DNA from: Spirosoma validum
Lineage (GTDB): Bacteria; Bacteroidota; Bacteroidia; Cytophagales; Spirosomataceae
DNA length: 64,000 nt
Assembly: GCF_014699035.1 (NCBI RefSeq)
Contig: NZ_JACXAA010000004.1
Coordinates: 310,001 to 374,000, forward strand
Reading direction: 5' to 3'
In this document: in pieces, positions 16,283 to 25,812 of the stretch
How the letters are laid out: each line of letters opens with the position of its first letter
How positions within the stretch are numbered: position 1 is the stretch's first letter
Made by a program: the position numbers and the translations under genes
Notes under the pieces: model-generated
The model's input: the letters and a program-made list of their open reading frames with translations, nothing else
Told to the model about the DNA's origin: nothing
Databases searched by the model: none

Positions 16283-16819
16283 GTGAAACAAGTTTTAGAA
16301 TTCATTCGATGTTATGCCTTCATTTGTCTGTTGTTAGTGATGGCATTCCTATCCCAACACGTTCGTGCCCAGGCACCAGCGCCACCGGTTTATCCGCGTA
16401 TGGCGGCTTATTTGGGCGTGCTACACCCGATTGTAACCGCCAGTCAGACGGGATGGGAGCCTAATTTTAGTGACTACTACGTAGTTGGATTTCCAATTGG
16501 TATCAATCTCTGGAAAACGCCCAAATTGGGTTTCTCCGTGGAAATTGTGCCTATCATTCGAGCGGAAAATCAGACCAGTCGGGTAACCAACGTTTTGTTC
16601 CATCCGGGTGTGTTAGTCAATTTAGGTAACGATTTTACGCTGGCTGGCCGACTGGCGTTTGAAACATCGGGGCGTTACGGACTTACGCCAGTGCTCAATA
16701 AAATCGTTAAGCGAACCCCAACCAACAGCTACTTTATTGCCGTACCGCTTCCCGTTCGCTTCGGAAACGACCGGCCTACGAGCGTAACGGCTGGTTTTCA
16801 GTTTGGGATTGTTTTTTAA
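16283..16819 (+). CDS. Small outer-membrane beta-barrel-like protein
   Basis: This 178-aa exported protein uses a GTG start at 16283. The next in-frame ATG would cut into the signal peptide (CYAFICLLLVMAFLSQHVRA). After cleavage near residue 30 the chain alternates hydrophobic and polar residues in short strands with Gly/Tyr turns and ends in a phenylalanine (TAGFQFGIVF), the usual outer-membrane barrel C-terminus. No named family was recognised. It follows the ChrB-AraC regulator by 60 bases in the same direction and may be its target. Confidence 0.6.
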   Translation: MKQVLEFIRCYAFICLLLVMAFLSQHVRAQAPAPPVYPRMAAYLGVLHPIVTASQTGWEPNFSDYYVVGFPIGINLWKTPKLGFSVEIVPIIRAENQTSRVTNVLFHPGVLVNLGNDFTLAGRLAFETSGRYGLTPVLNKIVKRTPTNSYFIAVPLPVRFGNDRPTSVTAGFQFGIVF

Positions 16820-16833
16820 CGTGAGTTGAAAAG

Positions 16834-18204
16834 TCAACGGAACATAGCCTTGTAATGAGCAGATGGTTGTAAAATGCCACCGCTCTCGGCATAGAACGTA
16901 TCGTCCAATTCGAAAACGCCTTGTTTGGCTCGTGTCCAGCTGGCTGTGCCGCGTGGATGATAGCCCACCATGGTTTGCCAGTTTCGATAATTCAGATCGC
17001 CGTTGGCTTCCAGTAGTTGCATGTCCAGACCCGGAAACGGTTTCAGTCGGGCGGCCAGGTTCTTGTTCCAGTCGATAAGAATTGGGTTTACGGTAAGGTC
17101 GGCGCATAGACACGGAATCCCGCGCTCATGGGCGGTTTTCGCCATTTTCATCGACTGACTAAGTGTTTTGGCAATGCCCTTCAGGACCAATGCCTGATAG
17201 CCCTGATCCAGCCGCCGGACGGCTCCTTCGTAATCGTGCGCGCTTTCGTCAGCGCATAGCCGAACGCCCACGTCACCGACCAGCTCTTCGTTGGTTTCGA
17301 ACAAGGGTTCTTCGATCAGCAAGATCTGGTCGAACGCACCGATCTTCTTCGTATGGTCGAGCAGACGTAGCAACGTTTCTTTGCGTTCGTAGCGGGCGTT
17401 TGGATCGAGCGTATAAATGATACGTCCGGAAGGTGTCTGCGGAGTCGTCAGATTCTTTAGCGCAGTATGAATTTCCGTCAGGCGTTGTTTGTCTTTCTCC
17501 AGCATCTCGGCCTGGGTTCCCGGCTGTCCAAGCTTGATCTTAACCACAAAATACCCCTGCTGCTCCACAGCCCGGCGAATGTCGGCGATCGGCAGCGAAT
17601 ACGACGCGGAATATAGAATGGCTATGCGTTTATTTCGGTAGCCGAGTGCCGTTCGGTACGGTTGCGGAATCAGTTCATCGAAGGTACGGTACCCATTTTC
17701 GGCTGCGTAGAGTAACCAGGCTGCATTATCGGGACCAACCAGGGCATTAAGCGTAAATAATTTGTTGAGTGCAGGCCGATTCGTCAACTGTATTCCTGCT
17801 TTATGGATCGGTTCCAGCAACTGATCCATCAGGTCGATGGGCGTTTGAAACGGTACGTCCCGCATCATCCGTAGCGCCTGATCGGTCAGGCTGAATAACA
17901 ACGCATTGGCTCCCGCTTCGGAGTAGAGGCTGTAGACATCGGCATCATCATACAACACATTCTGCGTCGCCAGGCCAATCTTACGCAGCCCCGATTCCGT
18001 TTCGACCAGCGACGCTGATTGCCAGCATTCGTGCATAAAATTGCCTTTGAACCCAAACTGGCGAATCAGCGGCTCTCGTTCGAAATTGGCGTTTGTCCGA
18101 TTGATACGTAGTGTTTTCGATCGATGTGCCTGATTGGGCGACGGATGCAGGAGGGGTAGGCCAGCTACGGCCCCGGTGGTTTGCAGAAACTGACGACGGT
18201 TCAT
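16834..18204 (-). CDS. Enolase-superfamily enzyme (MLE/mandelate-racemase type), Tat-like signal
   Basis: This is a 456-aa protein. The N-terminus MNRRQFLQTTGAVAGLPLLH has the twin-arginine pattern, so export as a folded protein is likely. The catalytic barrel carries the superfamily residues: K222 and K224 (VVKIKLG), metal ligands D267 (YTLDPNARY), E298/E299 (LLIEEPLF) and D319/E320 (RLCADESAHD), and a general acid/base K342 (LVLKGIAKT). These fit the muconate-lactonizing subgroup, which includes dipeptide epimerases. With M28 and M20 peptidases on both sides a peptide-related substrate is tempting, but this is only context. It is leftward, divergent from the M20 gene. Confidence 0.85.
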   Translation of the reverse strand: MNRRQFLQTTGAVAGLPLLHPSPNQAHRSKTLRINRTNANFEREPLIRQFGFKGNFMHECWQSASLVETESGLRKIGLATQNVLYDDADVYSLYSEAGANALLFSLTDQALRMMRDVPFQTPIDLMDQLLEPIHKAGIQLTNRPALNKLFTLNALVGPDNAAWLLYAAENGYRTFDELIPQPYRTALGYRNKRIAILYSASYSLPIADIRRAVEQQGYFVVKIKLGQPGTQAEMLEKDKQRLTEIHTALKNLTTPQTPSGRIIYTLDPNARYERKETLLRLLDHTKKIGAFDQILLIEEPLFETNEELVGDVGVRLCADESAHDYEGAVRRLDQGYQALVLKGIAKTLSQSMKMAKTAHERGIPCLCADLTVNPILIDWNKNLAARLKPFPGLDMQLLEANGDLNYRNWQTMVGYHPRGTASWTRAKQGVFELDDTFYAESGGILQPSAHYKAMFR

Positions 18205-18431
18205 ACGTAACGGAAAAACGTACTGAATGCCTCTTTCTACTTACGCTTTTGTCCAGATGAACTGGTATATAGAATGATGAACTGTACTGATTATGCTGAT
18301 TGTGGTGTCGGTTACTTTTAACCGGCACAGTGAAGTTTCCAAAATCGATCGACACGGCATTGACCAACTGGTTGCAATCGAGTGAATTTTGCTGTATACT
18401 GTGACAGTACTCTTTAATCAACCTGAAACAT

Positions 18432-19958
18432 ATGTCCAAAAAATCTGTACTTTTCTTCGTCCTGATCACGGCTTTTTCGGCTCGTGCCCAATCTCCCCAG
18501 CAACGTGTTCAGCAGTATCGGAAGGCGCACGAAATTGCGTTAATGGATGAATACCGGCAATTTCTGTCTATTCCGAACGTATCGGCAGATTCGACGAATA
18601 TTCGTAAAAATGCGGCTTTTATTGTGCAGATGATGCAACAACGGGGTATCGCTGCTACGTTGCTCGACGTACCAGCGCCGGGCACCAATCCGGCCGTATT
18701 TGGCGAAGTAAAAGTACCGGGGGCGAAAAAGACGATTGTTTTCTATGCGCATTACGATGGACAGCCGGTTAATCCGAAGCAATGGGCCGAGGGGCTTCAA
18801 CCCTTCGTGCCTGTGTTCATTATAGCACCCGTTGAGCAGGGTGGGAAAATCGTAACGACTTACAAATCCGGTGATCCAATCGACCCCACCTGGCGACTCA
18901 GCGGGCGGGGTAGTGCCGATGACAAAGCGGGCGTTATGACCATCCTGAATGCGTACGATGCGTTAGTCAAGAGCAAGATCACCCCAGCGGCTAACCTGAA
19001 GTTTTTCTTTGAAGGCGAAGAAGAAGTTGGCTCAACGCACCTGGGCGAGATTTTTGAAAAACACCGCGACAAACTAGCCAGTGACCTCTGGGTGATTGCC
19101 GACGGACCGCGTCACGTATCGGGGAAACGCGTCGTGCAGTTTGGCGTTCGGGGCGATGTCAACATGCACCTGACGGTTTACGGTCCAAAACGCCCCTTGC
19201 ACAGCGGTAACTACGGCAACTGGGCACCCAATCCGGCCATGCGGATGGTCAAACTGCTGGCCAGCATGAAAGATGACAACGACAAAGTGCTGATCAACGG
19301 GTTTTATGATGACGTAGTACCGCTGACCGCCAGCGAGAAAGCCGCGCTGGCTAAAGTGCCGAACATGGAAGCGTCGTTGAAAAAAGAACTCGGCATTGCC
19401 CAGCCCGATGGCAATGGCACGCCCTTTGTCGAGTTGCTGATGCGTCCCACGCTGAACATCAACGGAATGCAAAGTGCTAACGTTGGGGCAATGGCCGGCA
19501 ATGTGATTCCGACTAAAGCCGAAGCCGTTCTGGATTTGCGACTGGTTCGTGGCAACGACGTAGCACGACAGACCGGACGAGTTATGGACCATATTCGGGC
19601 ACAAGGCTACCAGATAATCGACCATGAACCGACCGACGCCCAACGGCAGCAGTATCCGAAACTGATCAAAATTACGATGGGCCACGGCTACAACGCCCAG
19701 CGAACGCCGATGGATTTACCCATCGCGCAGGAAGTCATTGCCGCCGTGCAAACTACCAGTCCGGACCCCATTGTTGTGTCGCCTTCGTCGGGAGGGAGTT
19801 TACCGCTGTATCTGTTTGAGGAAGTTCTCAAAGCCAACGTAGTGTCGGTGCCCGTCGTGAATTACGACAATAACCAGCATGCCGAAAATGAGAACGTGCT
19901 TGTTCAGTATTTATGGGATGGCATTGAGATCATGGCTGCGATTATGCTCATAAAATAG
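18432..19958 (+). CDS. Secreted M20-family dipeptidase
   Basis: This is a 508-aa exported peptidase with a signal peptide ending near SARAQS (residue 20). The M20 zinc site is visible: H in VFYAHYDGQPVN, D in GRGSADDKAGVM, catalytic EE in FFFEGEEEVGSTHL, then D in VIADGPRH and a late His in NNQHAENE. A dimerisation domain insert spans about residues 230-400. Family members cleave dipeptides such as Xaa-His or short peptides. The gene ends two bases before the stop of the convergent NmrA-type gene, so termination is tightly shared. It is divergent from the enolase-superfamily gene, with 227 bases between. Confidence 0.9.
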   Translation: MSKKSVLFFVLITAFSARAQSPQQRVQQYRKAHEIALMDEYRQFLSIPNVSADSTNIRKNAAFIVQMMQQRGIAATLLDVPAPGTNPAVFGEVKVPGAKKTIVFYAHYDGQPVNPKQWAEGLQPFVPVFIIAPVEQGGKIVTTYKSGDPIDPTWRLSGRGSADDKAGVMTILNAYDALVKSKITPAANLKFFFEGEEEVGSTHLGEIFEKHRDKLASDLWVIADGPRHVSGKRVVQFGVRGDVNMHLTVYGPKRPLHSGNYGNWAPNPAMRMVKLLASMKDDNDKVLINGFYDDVVPLTASEKAALAKVPNMEASLKKELGIAQPDGNGTPFVELLMRPTLNINGMQSANVGAMAGNVIPTKAEAVLDLRLVRGNDVARQTGRVMDHIRAQGYQIIDHEPTDAQRQQYPKLIKITMGHGYNAQRTPMDLPIAQEVIAAVQTTSPDPIVVSPSSGGSLPLYLFEEVLKANVVSVPVVNYDNNQHAENENVLVQYLWDGIEIMAAIMLIK

Positions 19959-19959
19959 G

Positions 19960-20844
19960 CTAGGCAAAGGCAGGCGCATAGTCACGGGCAAAATCGGCAA
20001 AAGTCCGGGGCGGCTTACCCGTTACGTCCTGCACATCTGACGTAACGGCGGCCGCTTCATTACGGCTGTAGTGTGCGTAATCTTCAATCAGACCATCGGC
20101 CTGCCAGACTGGGAAGCCAGCTCCGAGTAACGCTTCCCGCATGGCATCCGATGGAATGTCGATAAACGTAACGGGCTTGCCGAGTCCTGCTGAAAGGCTA
20201 TCCGCCATTTCGACGTGGGTAAGTGCCTGAGGACCTGTGAGTGTGTAAATCTGTCCTTCGTGACCGGATTCGGTCAGGGCTTTTGCCGCAACGGCTCCAA
20301 TGTCACGAATGTCAATGAGGCTGATTTTGGCGTCGCCAATGGTCGCAAAAAACTTGCCCTGGCTGGCAATCGAATCCCGGAAGCCTAGTAATCCCTGCAT
20401 AAACAAATTCGGACGCAGGAACGTAAAGGGTATGTCCGACTCTCGAATTGCCTGTTCCACGATAGCATGATAGCGCAGGAAACGCACGGGAGAGTCTATA
20501 CTGGCGGCAAGTTGTGATAGTTTAACAATATGCCGAATGCCCGCCCGCTTGGCTTCCGCAACAAACGTAAGTTGCTGGGCTTCGGCCTGATCGGATGAGT
20601 TGGTTAGCAGAAAAGCCTGGTCTATTCCCGTCAGTGCCTGCGCAATCGTAGCCGGGTTATTAAAGTCACCTTCAACGACTTCGGCGCCTTCGAGCGCGAT
20701 TAGTGTGTGCGCATCCTTGAGTGATCGGATCATTGCCCGAAAAGGAGTGCCTTGTGCTGATAGCGTTTTGGTTAGTTCGGTGCCAATGGCACCTGTTGCC
20801 CCGGTGATCAGAATGGTGGGCGCGGAATTTACGGTCGTATCCAT
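19960..20844 (-). CDS. NmrA-type NAD(P)-binding oxidoreductase
   Basis: This is a 294-aa Rossmann-fold protein of the atypical SDR/NmrA group (including quinone oxidoreductase 2-like enzymes). The dinucleotide motif TILITGATGAIGTEL lies at residues 9-23, followed by VVEGDFNNPATIAQAL, FLLTNSSDQAEAQ and FTFLRPNLFMQ. The catalytic Tyr-x3-Lys of classical SDRs is absent, as usual for NmrA proteins. The gene is divergent from an AraC-family regulator across 141 bases containing a 12-bp inverted repeat (20876-20937), so the regulator probably controls it. Confidence 0.88.
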   Translation of the reverse strand: MDTTVNSAPTILITGATGAIGTELTKTLSAQGTPFRAMIRSLKDAHTLIALEGAEVVEGDFNNPATIAQALTGIDQAFLLTNSSDQAEAQQLTFVAEAKRAGIRHIVKLSQLAASIDSPVRFLRYHAIVEQAIRESDIPFTFLRPNLFMQGLLGFRDSIASQGKFFATIGDAKISLIDIRDIGAVAAKALTESGHEGQIYTLTGPQALTHVEMADSLSAGLGKPVTFIDIPSDAMREALLGAGFPVWQADGLIEDYAHYSRNEAAAVTSDVQDVTGKPPRTFADFARDYAPAFA

Positions 20845-20875
20845 ATGTTTGTTCGATAAATGGTTTGCTAGAGCC

Positions 20876-20937
20876 TGTTAAGTCAAAACATGGAACAATG
20901 GAAGCTGAGCTCTTATGTGCAGCGCTTTGACTTAACA
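20876..20937. promoter_or_regulatory. Inverted repeat in divergent promoter region, candidate operator
   Basis: TGTTAAGTCAAA (20876-20887) is exactly repeated in inverted form as TTTGACTTAACA (20926-20937), with a 38-base spacer, inside the 141-base gap between the NmrA-type gene and the AraC regulator. The placement fits looping or paired half-sites for the regulator. A terminator is unlikely between divergent genes. Confidence 0.5.
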
Positions 20938-20985
20938 AAGGTCTGAAAGCAGAATTCACTAAAATTGTAAGAAAACGAACTTATC

Positions 20986-21828
20986 ATGACTTTGCCAGCG
21001 AACAGTCAGTTGATTGAAGCCGACGAGCGGCTGGCTACCGTGTTCAGTCATTTCTACTGCGTTCAGCAGCCGAGTCAGGCCATCTCGGTGTCGCAACAGT
21101 TACTGCCCAATTACGAGATGCTGCTCGTTTTTAACTTCGGTCCTGCGATTCCGTTTGCACTGGGCGATTCGGTTTATGAAGTTCAGCAGATAGCGGTAGT
21201 GGGGCCTCTGCAAAAAATGCTACGGTACGAATTACCACCGAACACCGATTTGATAGTCGTGAACTTCACGCTCAATGGCTTCTATCGACTTCTGGGCGTT
21301 CCGATGCACCAGTTTAAAACAACGGAGTGGGAAAATCCAGACGTGTTGCTTAATTCCAATTGTTTTGACGAATTATGGCAGCAGGTAGCGCCTATGACTA
21401 CATTGGCGAATCGATTGCAACGGATTAGCGAATATGCTTTAACGCATTTAGCCCCCATCGACGTAGTGACCGATTCGTTACTGGAAAGCATTCCGTATTT
21501 TAAGCAGACGGCTGTCGATCCTGTAAAAGCAATTGCCCAACAAAACCAGGTTTCGACGCGGAGTATCCAGAATCGATTTCAAACGCATCTCGGATACTCG
21601 GCTAAGGAACTTACCCGGTTTCTACGTTTTAAAAAAGTGCTTGGGTTCCTGAGCGAACAACAGCCTGGGCCGGTCGACTGGTTGGCCCTTGTTCTTGACT
21701 TTGGATACCATGATCACAGCCATCTGATCAAAGATTTCCACTATTTTCTGGGCGTTACGCCCCGTCATTTTCTTAGCCAGTTGGCGCAGGGTGGAGTCTG
21801 CATCAGTAAATCTGGTAAATTCTATTGA
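20986..21828 (+). CDS. AraC-family transcriptional regulator
   Basis: This is a 280-aa regulator with an N-terminal cupin-like sensing domain (about 1-150, DUF6597-type: PNYEMLLVFNFGPAIPFALG and VVGPLQKMLRYELPPNTDLI). A C-terminal AraC HTH pair spans about 175-265 (IAQQNQVSTRSIQNRFQTHL, then VLDFGYHDHSHLIKDFHYFL). It is transcribed away from the NmrA-type oxidoreductase gene and probably acts on their shared promoter region, using the inverted repeat at 20876-20937 as a candidate site. The inducer is unknown. Confidence 0.88.
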   Translation: MTLPANSQLIEADERLATVFSHFYCVQQPSQAISVSQQLLPNYEMLLVFNFGPAIPFALGDSVYEVQQIAVVGPLQKMLRYELPPNTDLIVVNFTLNGFYRLLGVPMHQFKTTEWENPDVLLNSNCFDELWQQVAPMTTLANRLQRISEYALTHLAPIDVVTDSLLESIPYFKQTAVDPVKAIAQQNQVSTRSIQNRFQTHLGYSAKELTRFLRFKKVLGFLSEQQPGPVDWLALVLDFGYHDHSHLIKDFHYFLGVTPRHFLSQLAQGGVCISKSGKFY

Positions 21829-21921
21829 CTCAGTTCAGTGCTGGTTAGTCAGTTAGCTCTATCACGCCCAAATTAATTTTGAAGAAAAAATAGCCCGACG
21901 CGAACAATCCTGACAAATTAA

Positions 21922-21933
21922 ATGTATATACAT
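21922..21933. promoter_or_regulatory. 12-bp palindrome upstream of the YceI gene
   Basis: ATGTATATACAT is a perfect palindrome 39 bases before the YceI start codon. It may be part of the promoter or a repressor site. No consensus assignment is possible. Confidence 0.3.
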
Positions 21934-21971
21934 CAAATACCTTAACACGTAATCCGATAACACATACAATT

Positions 21972-22520
21972 ATGGCAACTGAAGCAGCCACCGCTACCAT
22001 CTGGGCAATTGACCCTACTCACTCTGAAGTTCAATTTAAAGTAAAGCACCTGGTTATCTCGACCGTAACGGGCTCGTTCGGCCAGTTTGAAGGGCAGCTT
22101 GAAACCGTTGGTGATGACTTCACCGACGCTAAAATTTCATTTTCTGCGGATATCGCCAGCATCAGCACGAACAATGAGCAACGGGATGGCCACCTCAAAT
22201 CCGGCGATTTTTTCGATGCCGAGAACTTTCCCAAGTTAACCTTTACGTCAACGAGTATCACCAAAACCGGCGACGATACGTATAATCTCGTGGGTGATCT
22301 AACGATTCGGGGCACGACCAAACCAGTAACCCTGAAAGCCGAATACGGCGGACAGATGCAGGATTTCTACGGTCAGACGAAAGCCGGTTTTGAACTGACG
22401 GGTACGATCAAACGTAAAGAATTCGGTTTGACCTGGGATGGCGTAACGGAAGCGGGTGGCGTTGTTGTCAGTGACGACGTTAAACTGGTCATGAATATCC
22501 AGGTAACGAAACAGGCATAA
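21972..22520 (+). CDS. YceI-family lipid-binding protein
   Basis: This is a 182-aa protein of the YceI family, a lipocalin-like barrel that binds polyisoprenoid or other amphiphilic lipids. Characteristic phrases are TIWAIDPTHSEVQFKVKHLV near the start, SFSADIASISTNNEQRDGHL, FPKLTFTSTSITK, DLTIRGTTKPVTL and KRKEFGLTWD. No signal peptide is seen, unlike E. coli YceI, so a cytoplasmic location is likely. It stands alone and ends at a perfect 22-bp stem (22539-22590). Confidence 0.93.
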   Translation: MATEAATATIWAIDPTHSEVQFKVKHLVISTVTGSFGQFEGQLETVGDDFTDAKISFSADIASISTNNEQRDGHLKSGDFFDAENFPKLTFTSTSITKTGDDTYNLVGDLTIRGTTKPVTLKAEYGGQMQDFYGQTKAGFELTGTIKRKEFGLTWDGVTEAGGVVVSDDVKLVMNIQVTKQA

Positions 22521-22538
22521 CTAGTTTTTTTTCTACGT

Positions 22539-22590
22539 AGCTGGCCCCGCATGAGCCGTCATTATCGACGGCTCATGCGGGGCCAGCTAG
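22539..22590. terminator. Perfect 22-bp bidirectional hairpin
   Basis: The arm at 22539-22560 (TAGCTGGCCCCGCATGAGCC plus GT) is exactly complementary to 22569-22590, with an 8-nt loop. It is placed between the convergent YceI gene and the split surface-protein gene and is preceded by a T-run (22526-22533), so it can stop transcription from both sides. Confidence 0.85.
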
Positions 22591-22598
22591 TTTACAAC

Positions 22599-25500
22599 TC
22601 ACTGTTGAAAATACTCGATCTTATCAGAGTCCACGTTATTGCTAGATCTGATCTCGCTGGGAATGTTGACCAGCACCCCACTAACCGTCAGCATCCCCAC
22701 CGTTGCCCCTGGCGTCAGCGTGCCCGTCAGGCCTACTGATAACTTATCGCCCCCGGCAATAGGCTGAGTAGTAGTCAGAACGTAGTAGTTGGCATCGCTG
22801 GTGTTCAACTGCCAGAGACTATTCTGCACTGAGCGGTTGGCCACACTGGTGGCGCTGCTGGGCAGGCTGAGCGAGACTTTGGCATCGCGGGTAATCTTGA
22901 GGGTAATGGTCCCGGTAATCGTCACGCCGTTGAGCTCGACCACATCGGCCACTACGCTGAGGGGACTGTCGCCGGTGAGTGTGGTAGGTCGGGCGTAGAG
23001 AATCGGAGTCAGATCAGGGACGGCCGTCACCGAGAGGCTGAAAGGCGTGGAGGTCACGCTGTTGCAGGGGCTGACGATGACCACTACGTAGTTGCCTGCA
23101 TCACCGGCTTGTACATTGTTCAGCGCTAGGGTGGCTGAGGTCTGCCCGCTCACCACATTGCCATTTTTGTACCACTGATAACTGCTGACCGTACCGGTGA
23201 TACTCACTGCTACGGTGACTGTGCTCCCTAAGGGTACGGTGCTACCGCTGCGAGGCTGAGCTGTGATGGTCGCCGGTAGACTCTGAGCACCCTGATACTC
23301 AAAAGCGCCCATGTCGATGCGGCTATTGTTGTAGAAGCGCCCATTCCCTGCTACGTCCGTTGTGCCGTTGGTTGCCGTGGTGCTGGCCGGGTCACCAGCG
23401 TTGATAGCCGGTGAGCAACTGTTCAGCACCGCGCTGCCCGTGCTGGCAAAGGGCGAACTGGTGGTGGTCAGGTTGTTGGTACCACTATAGTCGGTAATGG
23501 AAGCCTCGAACAAACTGTAGCGGGCCGTTACACTACTATTGTTCGCGTTAATCAAACTGTTACTGCCGCCATTGTTGAAGAGCACGCAGCTGATAAGCTG
23601 AGGCTGGCCGTTGAGATTAACCATGGCTCCTCCATTACCGGTATTTCCCACAAACGTGCAGTTAGTAAGTTGGGGACTACTGCCGTTGTTGAACAGCCCC
23701 CCCCAGCGGAAATGGCTGAGTTGAATTGAAACGAGCAGTTGATCAGCAGGGGATTGCTGCTGGTGTTGTAATAGTAGATAGCTCCGCCAAAGGTGGCTGT
23801 ATTGCTGGCAAAGATGCAGTTGCGGATCTGCGGACTGCTGACGATGTTGAGCATGCCGCCCCCATCGTTGTTGGGATCGCTGCCGGTAGCATTGCCCGCA
23901 GTGATAACAAAGCCGTCCAGAATAGCTGAGTTGGTCAGCCCGTTGTTATTGTTGAAAAGGACGTGGTAGCTGTTGTCATCGGTGCCCGACCCGCCAATTT
24001 CGCCCGACAGAATAGTGGGGTTGCTGGAGGTGCTTCGGTTGGCTAGGGTAGGGGTACCAGTAGGGGGAAAGCCGCCGTAGATGACTACGTTGTTTTTCAT
24101 TGAAAAACTAACGGTACGGTCGGTGCTCGAGGTGGGCTTATAGGTGCCAGCCCCCACCCAGACTTGTTCGACGCCAGCCGCGTTGATCATCGCTTGCAGG
24201 TCGGCGGAGGCATTGGACCACGAAGAGCCGTCGCCCTGCCCACTGCTGGATTGCCGCACGTAGCGGATGGGCTGGGTAACTACCAAACTAAAGACCGTTG
24301 AGGTCACCGTCGTATTGCAGTTGCCCGTTACCACCACCGAGTAGCTACCGGCATCGCTTATCTGCACTGAAGGCAGTGTGAGCGTGGCTGAAGTCTGGCC
24401 GCCTAGCGCACTGCTGTTCTTGTACCACTGATAGGAACTGACCGTACCGGTGGCACTGACCGACGCGGTAACCGTAGTGCCCACTTGTACTGTTGTGCCT
24501 CTGATCGGTTGTTGGGTAATGATTGGGGTATCTGTAGTTTGGTACTCGAAAGCGCCCATGTCGATGCGCCCCCCGTAAAGACGCGGATTGCCGGCCAGAT
24601 CCGTCGGCGTAGTGCCGGTGATCCCACTACTGTTTGGGTCACCGGCATTGATCGCTGGCGAACAAGGCCTTAGCGTTTGTTCGGCTGAGCTGGTGAAGGG
24701 TAAGGTGCTGGTGATTATATTATTAGATCCCGAGTAATTGGTGACAGAGGGCTCAAACAGACTATAGGTTGCATTAACCGAGCTGGAGCCGTCGAACGTA
24801 TGCGCTCCGCCGTTGTTCCAGGCGATACAGTTAACCATCTGATTTTGACTACTCCCCGTGGTGACGATGGCGTTACCGACGTTGTTAACGGTGGAGTGTG
24901 ACACAAAGGTGCAATTGGCCAATTGGGCACTGCTCGTCGTATTCAGATACAGGCCGCCCCCCGATTGCGCCGTGTTCCCTCGAAAGAGACCATTGATGAC
25001 GAGCAGATTACTGGTAGCGGTGTACATGCCACCCCCAAAGCCCTGGGCCGAATTGCCCTGAAACGTGCAGTTCAGGATGATGGCCAGATTTCTTACGTTA
25101 GCCATCCCTCCTCCGGAATTGAATGCGGCATTGTTCCGAATGAGGCAGTTAATAATTTTGGGGCTGCTCTCTTCATTGTATATGCCGCCCCCATAGATGC
25201 CGGTCGCCGGTGAGGATATATTAGCGTTCCCTAACGTAATGGTAAAACCATCCAGAATGGCACTTTGGTCCAGGTTGTTTCTATAGTTATAAACAACGTG
25301 GTGGCTGTTGCCCGCCAGCGTGCCGTCGTTATCAATATCGCCCGATAGAATGGTCGTGTAGTTGATCGGGTTGCGATTCGTCAGCGCCGGATTGCCAGTA
25401 GCCGGAAATCCACTGTAGATGGTCACGCCGTTTTTCATGACAAAGCTGATGGAGCGGTCGGTCGTGCTGGTGGGCTTATAGGTACCCTGAGCTACCCAGA

Positions 25501-25732
25501 TCTGCTCGACACCACTGGTGTTGATCATGGCCTGAAGATCACCTGAGGCAGCTGCCCAGGAGGTGCCATTGCCGCTACCGCCCTGGCGAACGTAGCGGAT
25601 AGACTGAGCCAGGCTGGCTGAAGCCGTTAGGAAAAAGAGGCTTAAGAAACACAAGCTAACTGTCGTTAGACGAATTGCTGGTGGGGAAAATGCGCGTGCG
25701 AACACATACCCACGTTGTAGAGAAGAAAACAT
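22599..25732 (-). pseudogene. Giant beta-helix/Ig surface protein gene split by a frameshift at an eight-base C run
   Basis: Two frames (25732 leftward to 23552; then to 22599) together encode one protein of about 1044 aa. The upstream frame reads sensibly to SFQFNSAISAGG, then turns to nonsense. The other frame continues the theme with GLFNNGSSPQLTNCTF. The switch point is a run of eight C (23697-23704; G on the coding strand). Layout: signal peptide, then two tandem modules, each a right-handed beta-helix (starting IRYVRQ, with AILDGF and GGGI/GGGM repeats) plus an Ig-like domain (SSYQWYKN, DAGSYSVVV / DAGNYVVVI), and a C-terminal domain of about 130 aa shared with the 1925-aa neighbour. 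It is likely a cell-surface adhesin. The run could be a phase-variation switch, a true mutation or a sequencing error. Confidence 0.8.
23697..23704. repeat. Eight-base C tract at the frameshift
   Basis: CCCCCCCC lies exactly where the surface-protein frame breaks. Gaining or losing one or two bases would restore a single frame. Homopolymers of this length are classic slipped-strand sites. Confidence 0.8.
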
Positions 25733-25751
25733 AGAGAGTTTGGTTAAAAGA

Positions 25752-25803
25752 GTACAAAGCCAAGATAGCTAATCACCGGTGATTAGCTATCTTGGCTTTG
25801 TAC
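25752..25803. terminator. Perfect 52-bp palindrome between the two giant surface genes
   Basis: The 26 bases at 25752-25777 are exactly complementary to 25778-25803 with no loop at all (centre ACC/GGT). It begins 20 bases after the split surface gene start codon and ends nine bases before the stop of the 1925-aa gene, so it is the terminator of the latter. A loop-free palindrome of this size can form a cruciform. Confidence 0.85.
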
Positions 25804-25812
25804 AGAATCACC

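Noticed and set aside
19074-19685. 203-codon frame antisense to the M20 peptidase
   Set aside because: Contained in a clearly coding gene on the other strand; no independent support.
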